Assembly: GCA_964587515.1 (NCBI GenBank)
Contig: CAZPMO010000054.1
Location: 1 to 26,485, forward strand
Direction of reading: 5' to 3'
DNA length: 26,485 bases
Source of the DNA: CAZPMO01 sp964587515
GTDB taxonomy: Bacteria; Pseudomonadota; Alphaproteobacteria; MPNO01
Made by a program: the position numbers and the translations under genes. Shown in pieces: positions 1-7,911 of the stretch. The notes below the pieces were generated by a model. The model did not search any database, was not told the DNA's origin, and was given only the letters and a program-made list of their open reading frames with translations. Position 1 is the stretch's first letter. Each line of letters starts with the position of its first letter.

Positions 1-32
1 CTATACTCTCCGAACAAGGGGAGGAAAACGCC

Positions 33-503
33 ATGGCCAACGATGCCGTCGAAATTATCACCGAAGAAGAGATCACCGAGCCGCTGATCCGGCCGCGAAC
101 GCTGTCGCACGGCACGCTGGAGATGGTCGACATCGAGAAATCCAAGAAATTTTATAAGGAATTCCTCGGGCTCGACGTGGTGCAACACCGCCCGTTCGCG
201 CTCAATATCCGCAAGGGCGGCTACTGGGTTATTGTTTGCCTGCAGGCGGGCGAAAAAACCCGGCCCCTGGGGGTCCGCAATCATTGGGGGATCGACGTGG
301 AGACGCGCGCCGACGTGGATCGCGCCCACGCGCTGGCCCACGAACACAAGGAAAAATACGGCATTCGCAAGATCGCGAGAATCCGCGACGAGGACCGAGC
401 CTACGCGTTTTATCTAGAGGATCTCGACCATAATTGGTGGGAGATCGAATGCGTCGAGGACGACAAGTACAACAAGCGCTTCGAAGTCGGCGACCTGTAT
501 TAG
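33..503 (+). CDS. VOC-family (glyoxalase/extradiol dioxygenase-like) metalloprotein
   Basis: A 156-residue single-module vicinal-oxygen-chelate protein. The core begins around residue 22, with SHGTLEMVDIEKSKKFYKEFLGLDVV forming the first beta-alpha-beta unit. His26, His84 (in NHWGIDV) and Glu137 (in WWEIEC) are placed as the usual two-His/one-Glu metal site of the fold. The start is supported by a GGGAGG-type ribosome site about 7 nt upstream of ATG. It converges on the next gene, another VOC protein, with 33 nt between the stops. The neighbourhood suggests a role in aromatic catabolism, but VOC folds serve dioxygenases, isomerases and lyases, so the reaction is unassigned. The fold is fairly sure, the function is not. 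Confidence 0.85.
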   Translation: MANDAVEIITEEEITEPLIRPRTLSHGTLEMVDIEKSKKFYKEFLGLDVVQHRPFALNIRKGGYWVIVCLQAGEKTRPLGVRNHWGIDVETRADVDRAHALAHEHKEKYGIRKIARIRDEDRAYAFYLEDLDHNWWEIECVEDDKYNKRFEVGDLY

Positions 504-536
504 AAGTTCGGGATCATCCCGCCGCCCCCGATATTC

Positions 537-1484
537 CTATGGGCTGACGTGGCCGATGAATTTTTCCGGCGGTCCTTCGCCCCACTGCGAGATCAGACCG
601 TCCTCGACCGACATCAGCTCGCCGCCATTGGCGAGGTTCAGCCGGTCGCTGTCGGCCCAGTGCTCGTGCACGCGGCCCCACGGATCGGCCCAGTAATCAT
701 AGACCTGGCTGCCCAGCAGATGGCGGCCGAGACCCCACATGTGCTCGTATTTGTCGAGCTTCTTCAGATGCTCGTGGCCGGTGAACACGTCGTCGACGTC
801 ATGGACCTCGAACGACAAATGGTTGAGCCCCGCCTTTTCGTTGGTCATGCAGAAGAAGACATGGTGATCGACATAATCGTCGCCCTGATCGCAGCGGTTG
901 AACGAGCCGATGATGTTTTCCTCGGGTCCGGCATAGACGTCGTCGGAGCGCACGAACCCCAGCGTTTCGCGGAACCAGCTCACCGTTTCCATGACCTTGG
1001 GCGAGCCCAGCACGCCATGGCCGATGCGCTTGACGCGCGCGGGTCCGGTATGGATACGCATTAATTCGCCGGCCCGGTTCTCGCCTTCGGGACCGGAATT
1101 GAGCTTCTGGTAGCGCACCGGAATCGGATCGAGCAGCGCCTGGCCATGAATCACCTCGACCTGGTAGCCGTTGGGCTCGGTCAGCCGCACCCGCTTGCCG
1201 CCGCCGGGCTCGTCGATATTTTCGATGCCCGATGCCCCCGGAGCCTGGGACAGCCGCTCCAGATCGTCTTCGCTGGTCGCGTTATAGGCGAAACCGATAA
1301 ACCCCGGATCGCCCTTCTCCGTGATGTGGATATGACTGTCCGGGTCGGAGCCGCGCATATAGAGCGCGTCGTTGGTGCGTTCGGAACGCACCATGCCGAA
1401 TTCGGTGAGAAACTCCTCCATTACGTCAAGATCCGGCGCCCGCAAGCGTCCATATGCGATATCGCGTACCTTAATTACCGCCAT
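537..1484 (-). CDS. Type I extradiol (catechol 2,3-) dioxygenase-like protein, two VOC domains
   Basis: A 315-residue protein with two VOC modules (about 7-115 and 152-285), the architecture and length of type I extradiol dioxygenases such as 2,3-dihydroxybiphenyl 1,2-dioxygenase (BphC) and catechol 2,3-dioxygenase. The C-terminal module keeps a likely Fe(II) facial triad: His156 (RIGHGVLG), His222 (LNHLSFEV) and Glu274 (VHEHWADSD). The expected role is ring cleavage of a catechol-type intermediate next to the hydroxyl groups, in the cytosol. The reading frame stays open far upstream, but the start at MAVIKV is fixed by an AAGGAGGA ribosome site just before it and by homology beginning there. 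The next minus-strand gene ends 110 nt upstream. Which catechol it cleaves is unknown. Confidence 0.88.
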   Translation of the reverse strand: MAVIKVRDIAYGRLRAPDLDVMEEFLTEFGMVRSERTNDALYMRGSDPDSHIHITEKGDPGFIGFAYNATSEDDLERLSQAPGASGIENIDEPGGGKRVRLTEPNGYQVEVIHGQALLDPIPVRYQKLNSGPEGENRAGELMRIHTGPARVKRIGHGVLGSPKVMETVSWFRETLGFVRSDDVYAGPEENIIGSFNRCDQGDDYVDHHVFFCMTNEKAGLNHLSFEVHDVDDVFTGHEHLKKLDKYEHMWGLGRHLLGSQVYDYWADPWGRVHEHWADSDRLNLANGGELMSVEDGLISQWGEGPPEKFIGHVSP

Positions 1485-1594
1485 CCTGTCCTCCTTGGTC
1501 GAACGGTTCCCTGCATCGGGTTCCACATCATAGTTACAATTCACGCGGCGATAGGCAATGGTCCGCGCATAGATTGCTTGCCCGAGACGCCGGA

Positions 1595-2308
1595 TTACTG
1601 GTTCGCCATCCATACCGCCCGCAGGTCGGCGATGCTGGCGACCTGACCGAAATAACGGTCGATATTGCGCAGCGTGGCGGCGTGATCCTCGTCGGTGTAA
1701 CTCGCGGTCCCGTCCGACAGGAAGACCACGTAGTAATCGCGCATGAACCCGTCGCGGGCCGTGGACTCGACGCAGACGTTCGAGGCGACGCCGGCGAATA
1801 CCAGCGTACGCACCCCGTGCGCCCTCAGGATGGTGTCGAGATCGGTATTGTGGAAGGCGTTGAACCGATGCTTGATCACCACCGGATCCTGCGGTTCGGG
1901 GCGCACATCGCCATAGAAATCGCCCTCCCATGAACCCTCCCGGCAGACCGGACGCCGCGTATAGCTGCCCTCGCGCGCCCGCGAGGCCTGTTCGAGCCAC
2001 GCATCGGACAGATAAAAATTATGGTCGGACGAATAGACGTTCTTCACGAACACCACCAGCGCCCCGGCGGACCTCGCGGTCGCGATCAGCGGCGGCAGCC
2101 GGTCTGCCATGGCCTGCGCCTCGGTGATATCGAGCCCTTCCTGGGCCATGATTCCCTCGGGCGCGCAGAAATCGTTCTGCACGTCGATGAGGATCAACGC
2201 CGTATGCGCCGGGAACAGCTTCCGTTCCAGCGTCGCCAGCGGCTCGACATGCGCGATCCGCGTTGCAATCTCCAGATCGCCGGCCGGTTCGTCCGATGAA
2301 TTGGTCAT
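1595..2308 (-). CDS. Isochorismatase-family cysteine hydrolase
   Basis: A 237-residue isochorismatase-fold hydrolase. The catalytic triad of the family is visible: Asp42 in LIDVQNDF, Lys146 in VIKHRFNAF and Cys179 in ASNVCVESTARDG, with a cis-peptide-type V-A-S segment before the Cys. Cys-containing members hydrolyse amides such as N-carbamoylsarcosine, nicotinamide, maleamate or ureidoacrylate. Next to ring-cleavage enzymes, an amide such as a maleamate-like intermediate is conceivable but not shown. The start MTNSSD is preferred over the longer frame (to 2431) because it has a GGGAG ribosome site 9 nt upstream and the extension would run into the selenocysteine tRNA. It is probably transcribed toward the extradiol dioxygenase gene. 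Confidence 0.87.
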   Translation of the reverse strand: MTNSSDEPAGDLEIATRIAHVEPLATLERKLFPAHTALILIDVQNDFCAPEGIMAQEGLDITEAQAMADRLPPLIATARSAGALVVFVKNVYSSDHNFYLSDAWLEQASRAREGSYTRRPVCREGSWEGDFYGDVRPEPQDPVVIKHRFNAFHNTDLDTILRAHGVRTLVFAGVASNVCVESTARDGFMRDYYVVFLSDGTASYTDEDHAATLRNIDRYFGQVASIADLRAVWMANQ

Positions 2309-2381
2309 GCAAGGCTCCCTGCCGGTTGGCCGAAGATTATATCTTGCCTTTCCCGTCATGCGCCTGACAAGAAGTCTGATT

Positions 2382-2409
2382 TTGGAATTACGGTCCACCG
2401 CGCTAAACT
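2382..2409 (+). promoter_or_regulatory. Putative sigma70-type promoter for the selenocysteine tRNA
   Basis: TTGGAA (2382-2387) and TAAACT (2404-2409) are separated by 16 nt. The -10 box ends 8 nt before the first base of the tRNA, about where a transcript for a tRNA would be expected to begin. The gap between this site and the hydroxylase gene has no other good candidate, so the same promoter may feed the catabolic genes. Predicted from sequence only. Confidence 0.5.
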
Positions 2410-2417
2410 GAGCCCAC

Positions 2418-2513
2418 GGAAGGGATTGCACAGCCGGTGCTGGCCTCGGACTTCAAATCCGTTGGGGGGCGTTAGACGTCCCCGGTGGGTTCGACTCCCA
2501 CTCTTTTCCGCCA
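2418..2513 (+). tRNA. selC: tRNA-Sec (selenocysteine, anticodon TCA)
   Basis: This folds as a bacterial selenocysteine tRNA with encoded CCA. The 8-bp acceptor stem pairs 2418-2425 with 2502-2509 (two G-U pairs), giving the 8+5 acceptor/T arrangement of bacterial tRNA-Sec. The T stem GTGGG/CCCAC (2485-2489/2497-2501) encloses TTCGACT. The anticodon loop CTTCAAA (2451-2457) carries TCA at 2453-2455 and the stem is CGGA/TCCG with one outer T-T mismatch. A long variable arm (about 2463-2484) has GGGGCG/CGTCCCC-like pairing, and the D stem contains CAGC/GCTG. Loop and arm sequences closely resemble E. coli selC. It would be charged with serine, converted by SelA and delivered to UGA by SelB. selA, selB and selD are not in this window. 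Confidence 0.95.
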
Positions 2514-2530
2514 ATTCCGGAGCAACAAAA

Positions 2531-4246
2531 ATGAATCAATCTCCAGAATCCGACATCCCGGTCCTGATCGTGGGGGCCGGGCCGGTCGGACTCGCGCTGG
2601 CTGGCGAGTTCGGCTGGCGCGGCGTCGACTGCCTGGTGATCGAGCAGACCGACGGCGCGATCTATCAGCCGCGCCAGGATCTGGTGGGCATCCGCACCAT
2701 GGAATTCTGCCGCCGCTGGGGCATCACGGCCGATGTGGAGGCGGCGCCCTATCCGCGCGATTACCCGCAGGACAACGCCTATGTCACCGGCCTCCAGGGC
2801 TGGGAACTGGGCCGCTACAAGCAGCCTTCCATGGCCGACCAGCGCCCGCCGCCTCAGAGCCCGCAGATGCGCGAGCGCTGCCCCCAGAACATGTTCGATC
2901 CGATCCTGAAGCGTTTCGCGACCTCGTTTCCGGGCGTCGAGATCAGGTACCGCACGCGTTACGAGGGCTTCACCCAGGACGCCGAAGGCGTCGCGACCCA
3001 GGACGCCGAAGGCGTCGCGACCCAGGACGCCGAAGGCGTCGCGACCCAGGACGCGGACGGCGTCGCGGTCGAGATGACCGATCTGGCGACCGGCGCGCGC
3101 CGCCGGATCCGGGCCCGCTATCTGATCGGCTGCGACGGCGCCAACAGCGCGGTGCGCGGCCACGCCGGCATCGAGATGGCGGGCAACCCGGCGCTGACCT
3201 ACACCACCAACGTGATCTTCCGCCGCGACGGGTTCGAGAAGCTGCACAACAAGGCGTCCGGCTATCGCTACATCTTCATCGACGGCGGCGGCACATGGGC
3301 CACCGTGGTCGCCATCAACGGGCGCGACGAATGGCGTTTTTCGGTGGTCGGCAACGCCGAGGACCGCAGCGAACTGAGCGAGGACGAAATCCGCGCCGCG
3401 ATCCGGCGCGCGGTGGGCGTCGATTTCGACTATGAGATCGTCAGCATCCTGCCCTGGACGCGCCGCGAACTGGTGGCCGAGCGTTACCGCGAGGGAAGCG
3501 TCTTCGTCGCCGGCGATTCGGCGCACGCCATGTCGCCGACCGGCGGGTTCGGCATGAATACCGGCATCGGCGACGCGGTCGATCTGTGCTGGAAGATCAC
3601 CGCCATGCTGGAGGGCTGGGGCGGGGATGCATTGCTGGCGAGCTACCAGATCGAGCGCCATCCCGTGGGATTGCGTAACGTCACCGAGGCCAGCGGCAAT
3701 CTGTCGCGGATGCTGTCGCCGGGCGACAATGCGGCGTTGCTGGACGACGGCCCCGACGGCGACCGGGCGCGGGTGCGCGTCGGCGCTGAAATTTCGGAGG
3801 CCATGCTGCGCGAATGGAACACGCTCGGCATCCATCTCGGCTACCGCTATGACGGCTCGCCGATCTGCTGGCCCGACGGCACGCCCGCCCCGCCCGACGA
3901 GGTGATGACATACACCCAGACCGCCCGCCCGGGCGCGCGGGCGCCGCATGTATGGTTGGAAGACGCGCGTTCGACACTTGATCTGTTCGGACGCGGCTTC
4001 ACACTGCTGCGCCTCGGGTCGGGTGCGCCCGACGCCGCGCCGCTGGCCGATGCGGCGGCGGCGCGCGGCCTGCCGCTCGAGGTGGTCGCGCTCGACCAGC
4101 CGGAGGTAGCCGCCGCCTACGAAAGGTCCCTGGTGCTGGTGCGCCCCGACGGCCACGTGGCGTGGCGCGGCGACGCGCTTCCCGACGCGCCCGAGGCCCT
4201 GATCGATCGGGTGCGCGGCGTTGCGGATATCGCCGCCGAAGGGTAG
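2531..4246 (+). CDS. FAD-dependent aromatic hydroxylase (PHBH/phenol monooxygenase-like)
   Basis: A 571-residue class A flavoprotein monooxygenase that would hydroxylate a phenolic ring using NAD(P)H and O2. It shows the N-terminal FAD motif VGAGPVG (14-20), the DG motif GCDGANSAVR (200-209) and the GD motif GDSAHAMSPTGGFGMNTGIGDA (from about 327). A C-terminal thioredoxin-like region (about 455-571) is typical of the larger members. The start MNQSPE has a GGAG site 8 nt upstream, only 5 nt past the tRNA CCA end; the open frame extends upstream through the tRNA and is not used. Residues 148-179 are four copies of TQDAEGVA, a 24-bp tandem repeat unusual for the family. The next gene, a ring-cleavage cupin, starts 37 nt downstream. 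Substrate unknown. Confidence 0.9.
   Translation: MNQSPESDIPVLIVGAGPVGLALAGEFGWRGVDCLVIEQTDGAIYQPRQDLVGIRTMEFCRRWGITADVEAAPYPRDYPQDNAYVTGLQGWELGRYKQPSMADQRPPPQSPQMRERCPQNMFDPILKRFATSFPGVEIRYRTRYEGFTQDAEGVATQDAEGVATQDAEGVATQDADGVAVEMTDLATGARRRIRARYLIGCDGANSAVRGHAGIEMAGNPALTYTTNVIFRRDGFEKLHNKASGYRYIFIDGGGTWATVVAINGRDEWRFSVVGNAEDRSELSEDEIRAAIRRAVGVDFDYEIVSILPWTRRELVAERYREGSVFVAGDSAHAMSPTGGFGMNTGIGDAVDLCWKITAMLEGWGGDALLASYQIERHPVGLRNVTEASGNLSRMLSPGDNAALLDDGPDGDRARVRVGAEISEAMLREWNTLGIHLGYRYDGSPICWPDGTPAPPDEVMTYTQTARPGARAPHVWLEDARSTLDLFGRGFTLLRLGSGAPDAAPLADAAAARGLPLEVVALDQPEVAAAYERSLVLVRPDGHVAWRGDALPDAPEALIDRVRGVADIAAEG
2972..3067 (+). repeat. Four tandem 24-bp repeats inside the hydroxylase gene
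   Basis: Units at 2972-2995, 2996-3019 and 3020-3043 are identical; the fourth, 3044-3067, differs at a few bases (A to D change, GAA to GAC). The unit is in frame and encodes TQDAEGVA, lying just before the strand VEMTDLATGARRR. Exact identity of three units points to recent slippage expansion or an assembly artefact. Confidence 0.97.
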
Positions 4247-4283
4247 AATCGACCCAAATAAAGGCAGATCGGGAGACCCGGCA

Positions 4284-5243
4284 ATGGCGACCGTGCTCGA
4301 CGACCTCGCACAGGTGCAATCCCTCGAAGAACTTTATCCGCGCCTCAACGACCAGAACATCCAGGCGGGCTGGAGCAAGCCCGAGCCCTCGCTTTATCCG
4401 GAGCCTTACAAGAATTTCGCGCCGGTCAAGTGGTCGTGGGAGACCGGACGCGCCGCGCTGGACGCCGCCGGACGGCTGATCTCGACCGAGCTTGCCGAGC
4501 GCCGCAACCTGATCCTCTATAACCCGGCCGCCGAATACCGCTATCCGACGGTGCGCACGATGATCACCGCCTATCAGATGATCCTGCCCGGCGAGACCGC
4601 GCGCTCGCACCGCCACACGCCCAACGCGCTGCGCCTGATCTTGGAGGGCGAAGGGGCCTATACCATCGTCAACGGCGAACGGCTCGACATGCATGTCAAC
4701 GACGTGCTGCTGACGCCCAACTGGCACTGGCACGGTCACGGCAGCGATTCCGACGTGCCGTGCTACTGGCTCGACTGTCTCGACGTGCCCTTCGTGCACC
4801 TGATCGACCCGATGTTCTTCGAAACCCACCCGGACGGGTTCGAGGAGGTCACGATCCGGCCGTCTTCGTCGCCCTATATCTTCCCGTGGTCGCAGGTCGA
4901 CGCCGATCTCAACCGCACGCCGCCCGACCCGTCGGGCCGCTTCGGCCGCCGCGTCCAGCTCGGCGATCCGGCGATGGCCACCATCGCGCTCTACATGCAG
5001 CGCATGGAAGGCGGAATGAAGACGCCGAGCCTGCAAACCACCGCCAGTCAGGTGTTCTGCGCGGTCGAGGGCGCCGGCGCCACCATCGTTGACGGCGAGC
5101 GGTTCGAATGGCGGCGCGGCGACGTGATCGCGGTGCCGTCATGGCGGCCGTTCGAACATCACGTGGCCGAGGACGCGACCCTGTTCCTGATGACCGACGA
5201 GCCCGTCCTGAAGGCCTTCAACTGGCTGCGCACCACGGGCTAA
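4284..5243 (+). CDS. Gentisate 1,2-dioxygenase-like bicupin
   Basis: A 319-residue two-cupin protein. The N-terminal cupin has the gentisate dioxygenase signature: His109 and His111 in SHRHTPNALRLILEGEG, and His150 in LTPNWHWHGHG, the three Fe(II) ligands, followed by YWLDCLDVPFVHLID. The C-terminal cupin (about 230-310) is degenerate. The family cleaves gentisate, 1-hydroxy-2-naphthoate or salicylate between the carboxyl- and hydroxyl-bearing carbons without needing a catechol. The ATG has a GGGAG site 8 nt upstream. An upstream in-frame ATG at 4221 would overlap the hydroxylase end and lacks support. Lying right behind an aromatic hydroxylase, it likely opens the ring that enzyme produces. 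It is shorter than many gentisate dioxygenases (about 345 aa), so the exact substrate is open. Confidence 0.85.
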   Translation: MATVLDDLAQVQSLEELYPRLNDQNIQAGWSKPEPSLYPEPYKNFAPVKWSWETGRAALDAAGRLISTELAERRNLILYNPAAEYRYPTVRTMITAYQMILPGETARSHRHTPNALRLILEGEGAYTIVNGERLDMHVNDVLLTPNWHWHGHGSDSDVPCYWLDCLDVPFVHLIDPMFFETHPDGFEEVTIRPSSSPYIFPWSQVDADLNRTPPDPSGRFGRRVQLGDPAMATIALYMQRMEGGMKTPSLQTTASQVFCAVEGAGATIVDGERFEWRRGDVIAVPSWRPFEHHVAEDATLFLMTDEPVLKAFNWLRTTG

Positions 5244-5336
5244 ACCGCCCCCGCCATATTTGTCGCACTTCAACTCTCGAACCGGACGGTCGGGCGCGCT
5301 ATTGTGCCGCGCTGGGAGTAGCAAGGGACAAATCAG

Positions 5337-6821
5337 ATGAGTGATACCGAATACGATGTCGTTGTGGTGGGCGCCGGCAACGCCGCCTTGTGCGCCGCGC
5401 TGGCCGCCCGCGAGAACGCCGAGCGCGTACTGGTGCTGGAACGCGCCAACGAGGATGAATCGGGCGGCAACAGCCGCTTCACCGCCGGCGCCATGCGGGT
5501 GGTCTATAACGGCGCCGACGATCTGCGCGAATTGATGCCCGATCTCACCGATCAGGAATGCGAAATCACTGATTTCGGCACCTACACCCAGGATCAGTTC
5601 TACGACGACATGGCGCGGGTGACGCAATATCGCTGCGATCCCGACATGGTCGAAACGCTGGTGACCAAGAGCTACGAGACGCTGAGCTGGATGCGTACCA
5701 AGGGCATCCGTTTCGCGCCGATCTGGGGCCGTCAGGCCTTCAAGGTCGACGGCAAATTCAAGTTCTGGGGTGGGCTGACCGTCGAGGCCACCGGCGGCGG
5801 GCCGGGACTGATGGACGCGCTGTTCCAGGCGCTCGACGATAACGGCATCGATCTGCTGTATGACGCCCAGGCCCAGTCGCTGATATATGACGGGCTCGCG
5901 GTCGGGGGCGTTCGCATCAAGCGGCGCGGCGAGCTGCGCGATATCACCGCCAAATCGGTGGTGCTGGCCTGCGGCGGCTTCCAGGCCAATACCGAGATGC
6001 GCACCCGATATCTCGGCCCCGGCTGGGAGCTCGCCAAGGTGCGGGGTACGCGTTTCAACACCGGCGACGGTATCCGCATGGCGCTCGATATCGGCGCCAT
6101 GCCGTGGGGCAACTGGTCCGGCAGCCACGCGGTGGGTTGGGAGCGCAACGCGCCGGATTTCGGCGACCTCGCGATCGGCGATCAGTTCCAGAAACATTCC
6201 TACCCGTTCACCATCATGGTCAACGCCGACGGCAAGCGCTTCGTCGACGAGGGCGCGGATTTCCGCAACTACACCTATGCCAAGTACGGCAAGGTGATCC
6301 TCGAACAGCCCGGCCAGTTCGCCTGGCAGATCTTCGACAAGAAGTCGCTGCCCATGAAGCGCGACGAATACAATATCCGGCAGGTGACCAAGGTCACCGC
6401 CGACACCATCGAGGACCTCGCCGGCAAGCTCGAGGGCGTCAATCCGGACGCGTTCCTGGAAACGGTGCGCGAATATAACGCCGCCGTGCGGCGCGAAATT
6501 CCGTTCAACCCCAATATCAAGGACGGGCTCTGCACCGAAGGGCTGGAGATTCCCAAATCGAACTGGGCCAACCCGGTCGACGAAGCGCCGTTCGAGGCCT
6601 ATGCGGTAACCTGCGGCATCTCGTTCACCTTCGGCGGCCTGCGCATCAACAATGATGGCCAGGTGGTGGATACCGGATCGACGCCGATCCCGGGCCTGTA
6701 TGCGGCCGGCGAACTGGTCGGCGGGCTGTTCTATTTCAACTATCCGGGCGGGTCCGGGCTGACCGGCGGCGCGGTGTTCGGCCGGCTCGCGGGCAATTCG
6801 GCCGGCGCGGCGGCCGGCTGA
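5337..6821 (+). CDS. FAD-dependent dehydrogenase, tricarballylate dehydrogenase (TcuA)-like
   Basis: A 494-residue flavoprotein of the fumarate reductase/succinate dehydrogenase flavoprotein superfamily. The N-terminal nucleotide motif is VVVGAGNAALCAALAA (8-23), the AxG-NAA variant typical of TcuA-type enzymes, followed by GGNSRFTAGAMR. The C-terminus GLYAAGELVGGLFYFNYP-GGSGLTGG is also characteristic of the TcuA group. Such enzymes oxidise or reduce carboxylates at a C-C bond; TcuA converts tricarballylate to cis-aconitate. The true substrate here is likely a ring-cleavage or side-chain acid and is not deducible. ATG is preceded by AAGGGA. A 93-nt gap separates it from the dioxygenase, and the next gene begins 16 nt after its stop, so it is probably in the same operon. 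Confidence 0.85.
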   Translation: MSDTEYDVVVVGAGNAALCAALAARENAERVLVLERANEDESGGNSRFTAGAMRVVYNGADDLRELMPDLTDQECEITDFGTYTQDQFYDDMARVTQYRCDPDMVETLVTKSYETLSWMRTKGIRFAPIWGRQAFKVDGKFKFWGGLTVEATGGGPGLMDALFQALDDNGIDLLYDAQAQSLIYDGLAVGGVRIKRRGELRDITAKSVVLACGGFQANTEMRTRYLGPGWELAKVRGTRFNTGDGIRMALDIGAMPWGNWSGSHAVGWERNAPDFGDLAIGDQFQKHSYPFTIMVNADGKRFVDEGADFRNYTYAKYGKVILEQPGQFAWQIFDKKSLPMKRDEYNIRQVTKVTADTIEDLAGKLEGVNPDAFLETVREYNAAVRREIPFNPNIKDGLCTEGLEIPKSNWANPVDEAPFEAYAVTCGISFTFGGLRINNDGQVVDTGSTPIPGLYAAGELVGGLFYFNYPGGSGLTGGAVFGRLAGNSAGAAAG

Positions 6822-6837
6822 GGCGGAGGACCGCCGC

Positions 6838-7911
6838 ATGAAGCTGGTTGTCGCCGAGGACGATCGCATCATCCGCACCGCGCAGGTGATCCTCGATCCC
6901 GACACCGATCCCGAGCGCCGCGCCGCGGTCGCGGATTACTACTCGGTCGACGTGAAGGATTTCGGCGCCATGCTGGAGCGGCTGCGCGGCGTGGCGTCGG
7001 GGCTGTTCCCGGCCCGCTGCGTGATGGTCGACGATCAGGAGAGTTTTCGAGAAGCGATCCGGGACGCCGACGCGACCATCCTGGAGAGTTTCATCGTCGA
7101 CGAAGAGGTGCTCGCCGGAGCGCCCAAACTCAGGATCATCCAGAAGTTCGGCGTGGATCTGCGCAATATCGATCTCGAGGCCTGCGCGCGACACGGTGTG
7201 GTGGTGAAACCGTTGCGCCGGCGCGTCAACGTGGCGGTCGCCGAGCACGCCTTCGGGCTGCTGATGGCGCTCGCCAAGAAGATCGTAAAGACCGCCGGGC
7301 GAATCGACGGGGCGAGCCTCGAAGCCGCCGGGTTCTACCCCAAAATGCATGACGGCCGTCATGTGGCCCAGGCCAACTGGGCGCGGGTGTACGGTCTGCA
7401 AACGCTCGCGGGCGCGACCATCGGCGTGCTCGGCCTCGGCGAAATCGGCCGCGAACTGGCCCAGCGCGCCAACGCCTTCGGCATGGAGGTGCTGTATCAC
7501 CAGCGCAACCGCGTACCGGCGGAGATCGAGACGCCGCTGGGCGCGCATTATGTCTCGTTCGAGGAATTGCTGGAGTGTTCCGATTATCTGACCGTCCAGC
7601 TTCCCCTGACGCCGGCCACGGAAGGCATCATCGACCGCGCCGCATTCGCCCGCCTGAAGCCGGGCGCCATTCTGGTGAACATCTCGCGCGCCGCCATTAT
7701 CGACCGCGACGCGCTGATCGAGGCGCTGGAGTCGGGCCGGCTCGGCGGCGCCGGGATCGACGTTCACTACAAGGAGCCGGGCGACGCCGACGAGCCGCTG
7801 AAGAATTACGACAACGTCATCCTGACGCCTCATATCGCCGTCGGCTCGCGCGTCAGCGGGCGCGAGGATATGGAAGAGCTGGTCGGCAATCTCGCGGAGG
7901 CGGTGCGCTGA
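6838..7911 (+). CDS. D-isomer-specific 2-hydroxyacid dehydrogenase
   Basis: A 357-residue NAD(P)-dependent dehydrogenase that would interconvert a 2-keto acid and a D-2-hydroxy acid. The Rossmann motif GLGEIG lies near residue 199. The catalytic Arg is in NISRAAII (about 284), the Glu in HYKEPGDADEP and the His in TPHIAVGSR (about 332). An extended N-terminus of about 40 residues precedes the catalytic domain. A GCGGAGGA ribosome site precedes ATG. Its TGA stop overlaps the likely CTG start of the next gene, implying translational coupling. It is one of two divergent members of the family in the window. Substrate unassigned. Confidence 0.88.
   Translation: MKLVVAEDDRIIRTAQVILDPDTDPERRAAVADYYSVDVKDFGAMLERLRGVASGLFPARCVMVDDQESFREAIRDADATILESFIVDEEVLAGAPKLRIIQKFGVDLRNIDLEACARHGVVVKPLRRRVNVAVAEHAFGLLMALAKKIVKTAGRIDGASLEAAGFYPKMHDGRHVAQANWARVYGLQTLAGATIGVLGLGEIGRELAQRANAFGMEVLYHQRNRVPAEIETPLGAHYVSFEELLECSDYLTVQLPLTPATEGIIDRAAFARLKPGAILVNISRAAIIDRDALIEALESGRLGGAGIDVHYKEPGDADEPLKNYDNVILTPHIAVGSRVSGREDMEELVGNLAEAVR
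7896..7900 (+). promoter_or_regulatory. Shine-Dalgarno GGAGG that positions a CTG start
   Basis: GGAGG inside the end of the dehydrogenase gene lies 7 nt before CTG at 7908, an ideal distance. No ATG, GTG or TTG in the MmgE/PrpD frame is placed to use it, so it argues for initiation at CTG. Confidence 0.5.

Noticed and set aside
509..521. Inverted repeat CGGGA-TCA-TCCCG between the two convergent VOC genes as a terminator
   Set aside because: The stem is only 5 bp and has no T tract on either side.
1485..2000. N-terminal extension of the extradiol dioxygenase frame
   Set aside because: It runs antisense-frame through the isochorismatase gene with Arg/Gly-rich nonsense; AAGGAGGA before MAVIKV fixes the start.
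2485..2513. tRNA-Sec 3' end as an integration (att) site for the catabolic genes
   Set aside because: I found no second copy of the tRNA 3' end in the window, and the only tyrosine recombinase is housekeeping xerC.
2426..2530. Upstream extension of the hydroxylase frame giving a 606-residue protein
   Set aside because: It would translate the selenocysteine tRNA; the ATG at 2531 has its own ribosome site and fits the family N-terminus.
5139..6905. Long open frame on the minus strand opposite the TcuA-like gene (588 codons)
   Set aside because: It is a shadow of GC-rich codon use; the plus strand has clear domain motifs. The same holds for the long minus frames at 2453-4156, 7920-9470 and 20857-22551.
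7575..7907. Upstream part of the MmgE/PrpD open frame
   Set aside because: It overlaps the D-2-hydroxyacid dehydrogenase in another frame and reads as low-complexity Arg/Ala without homology.
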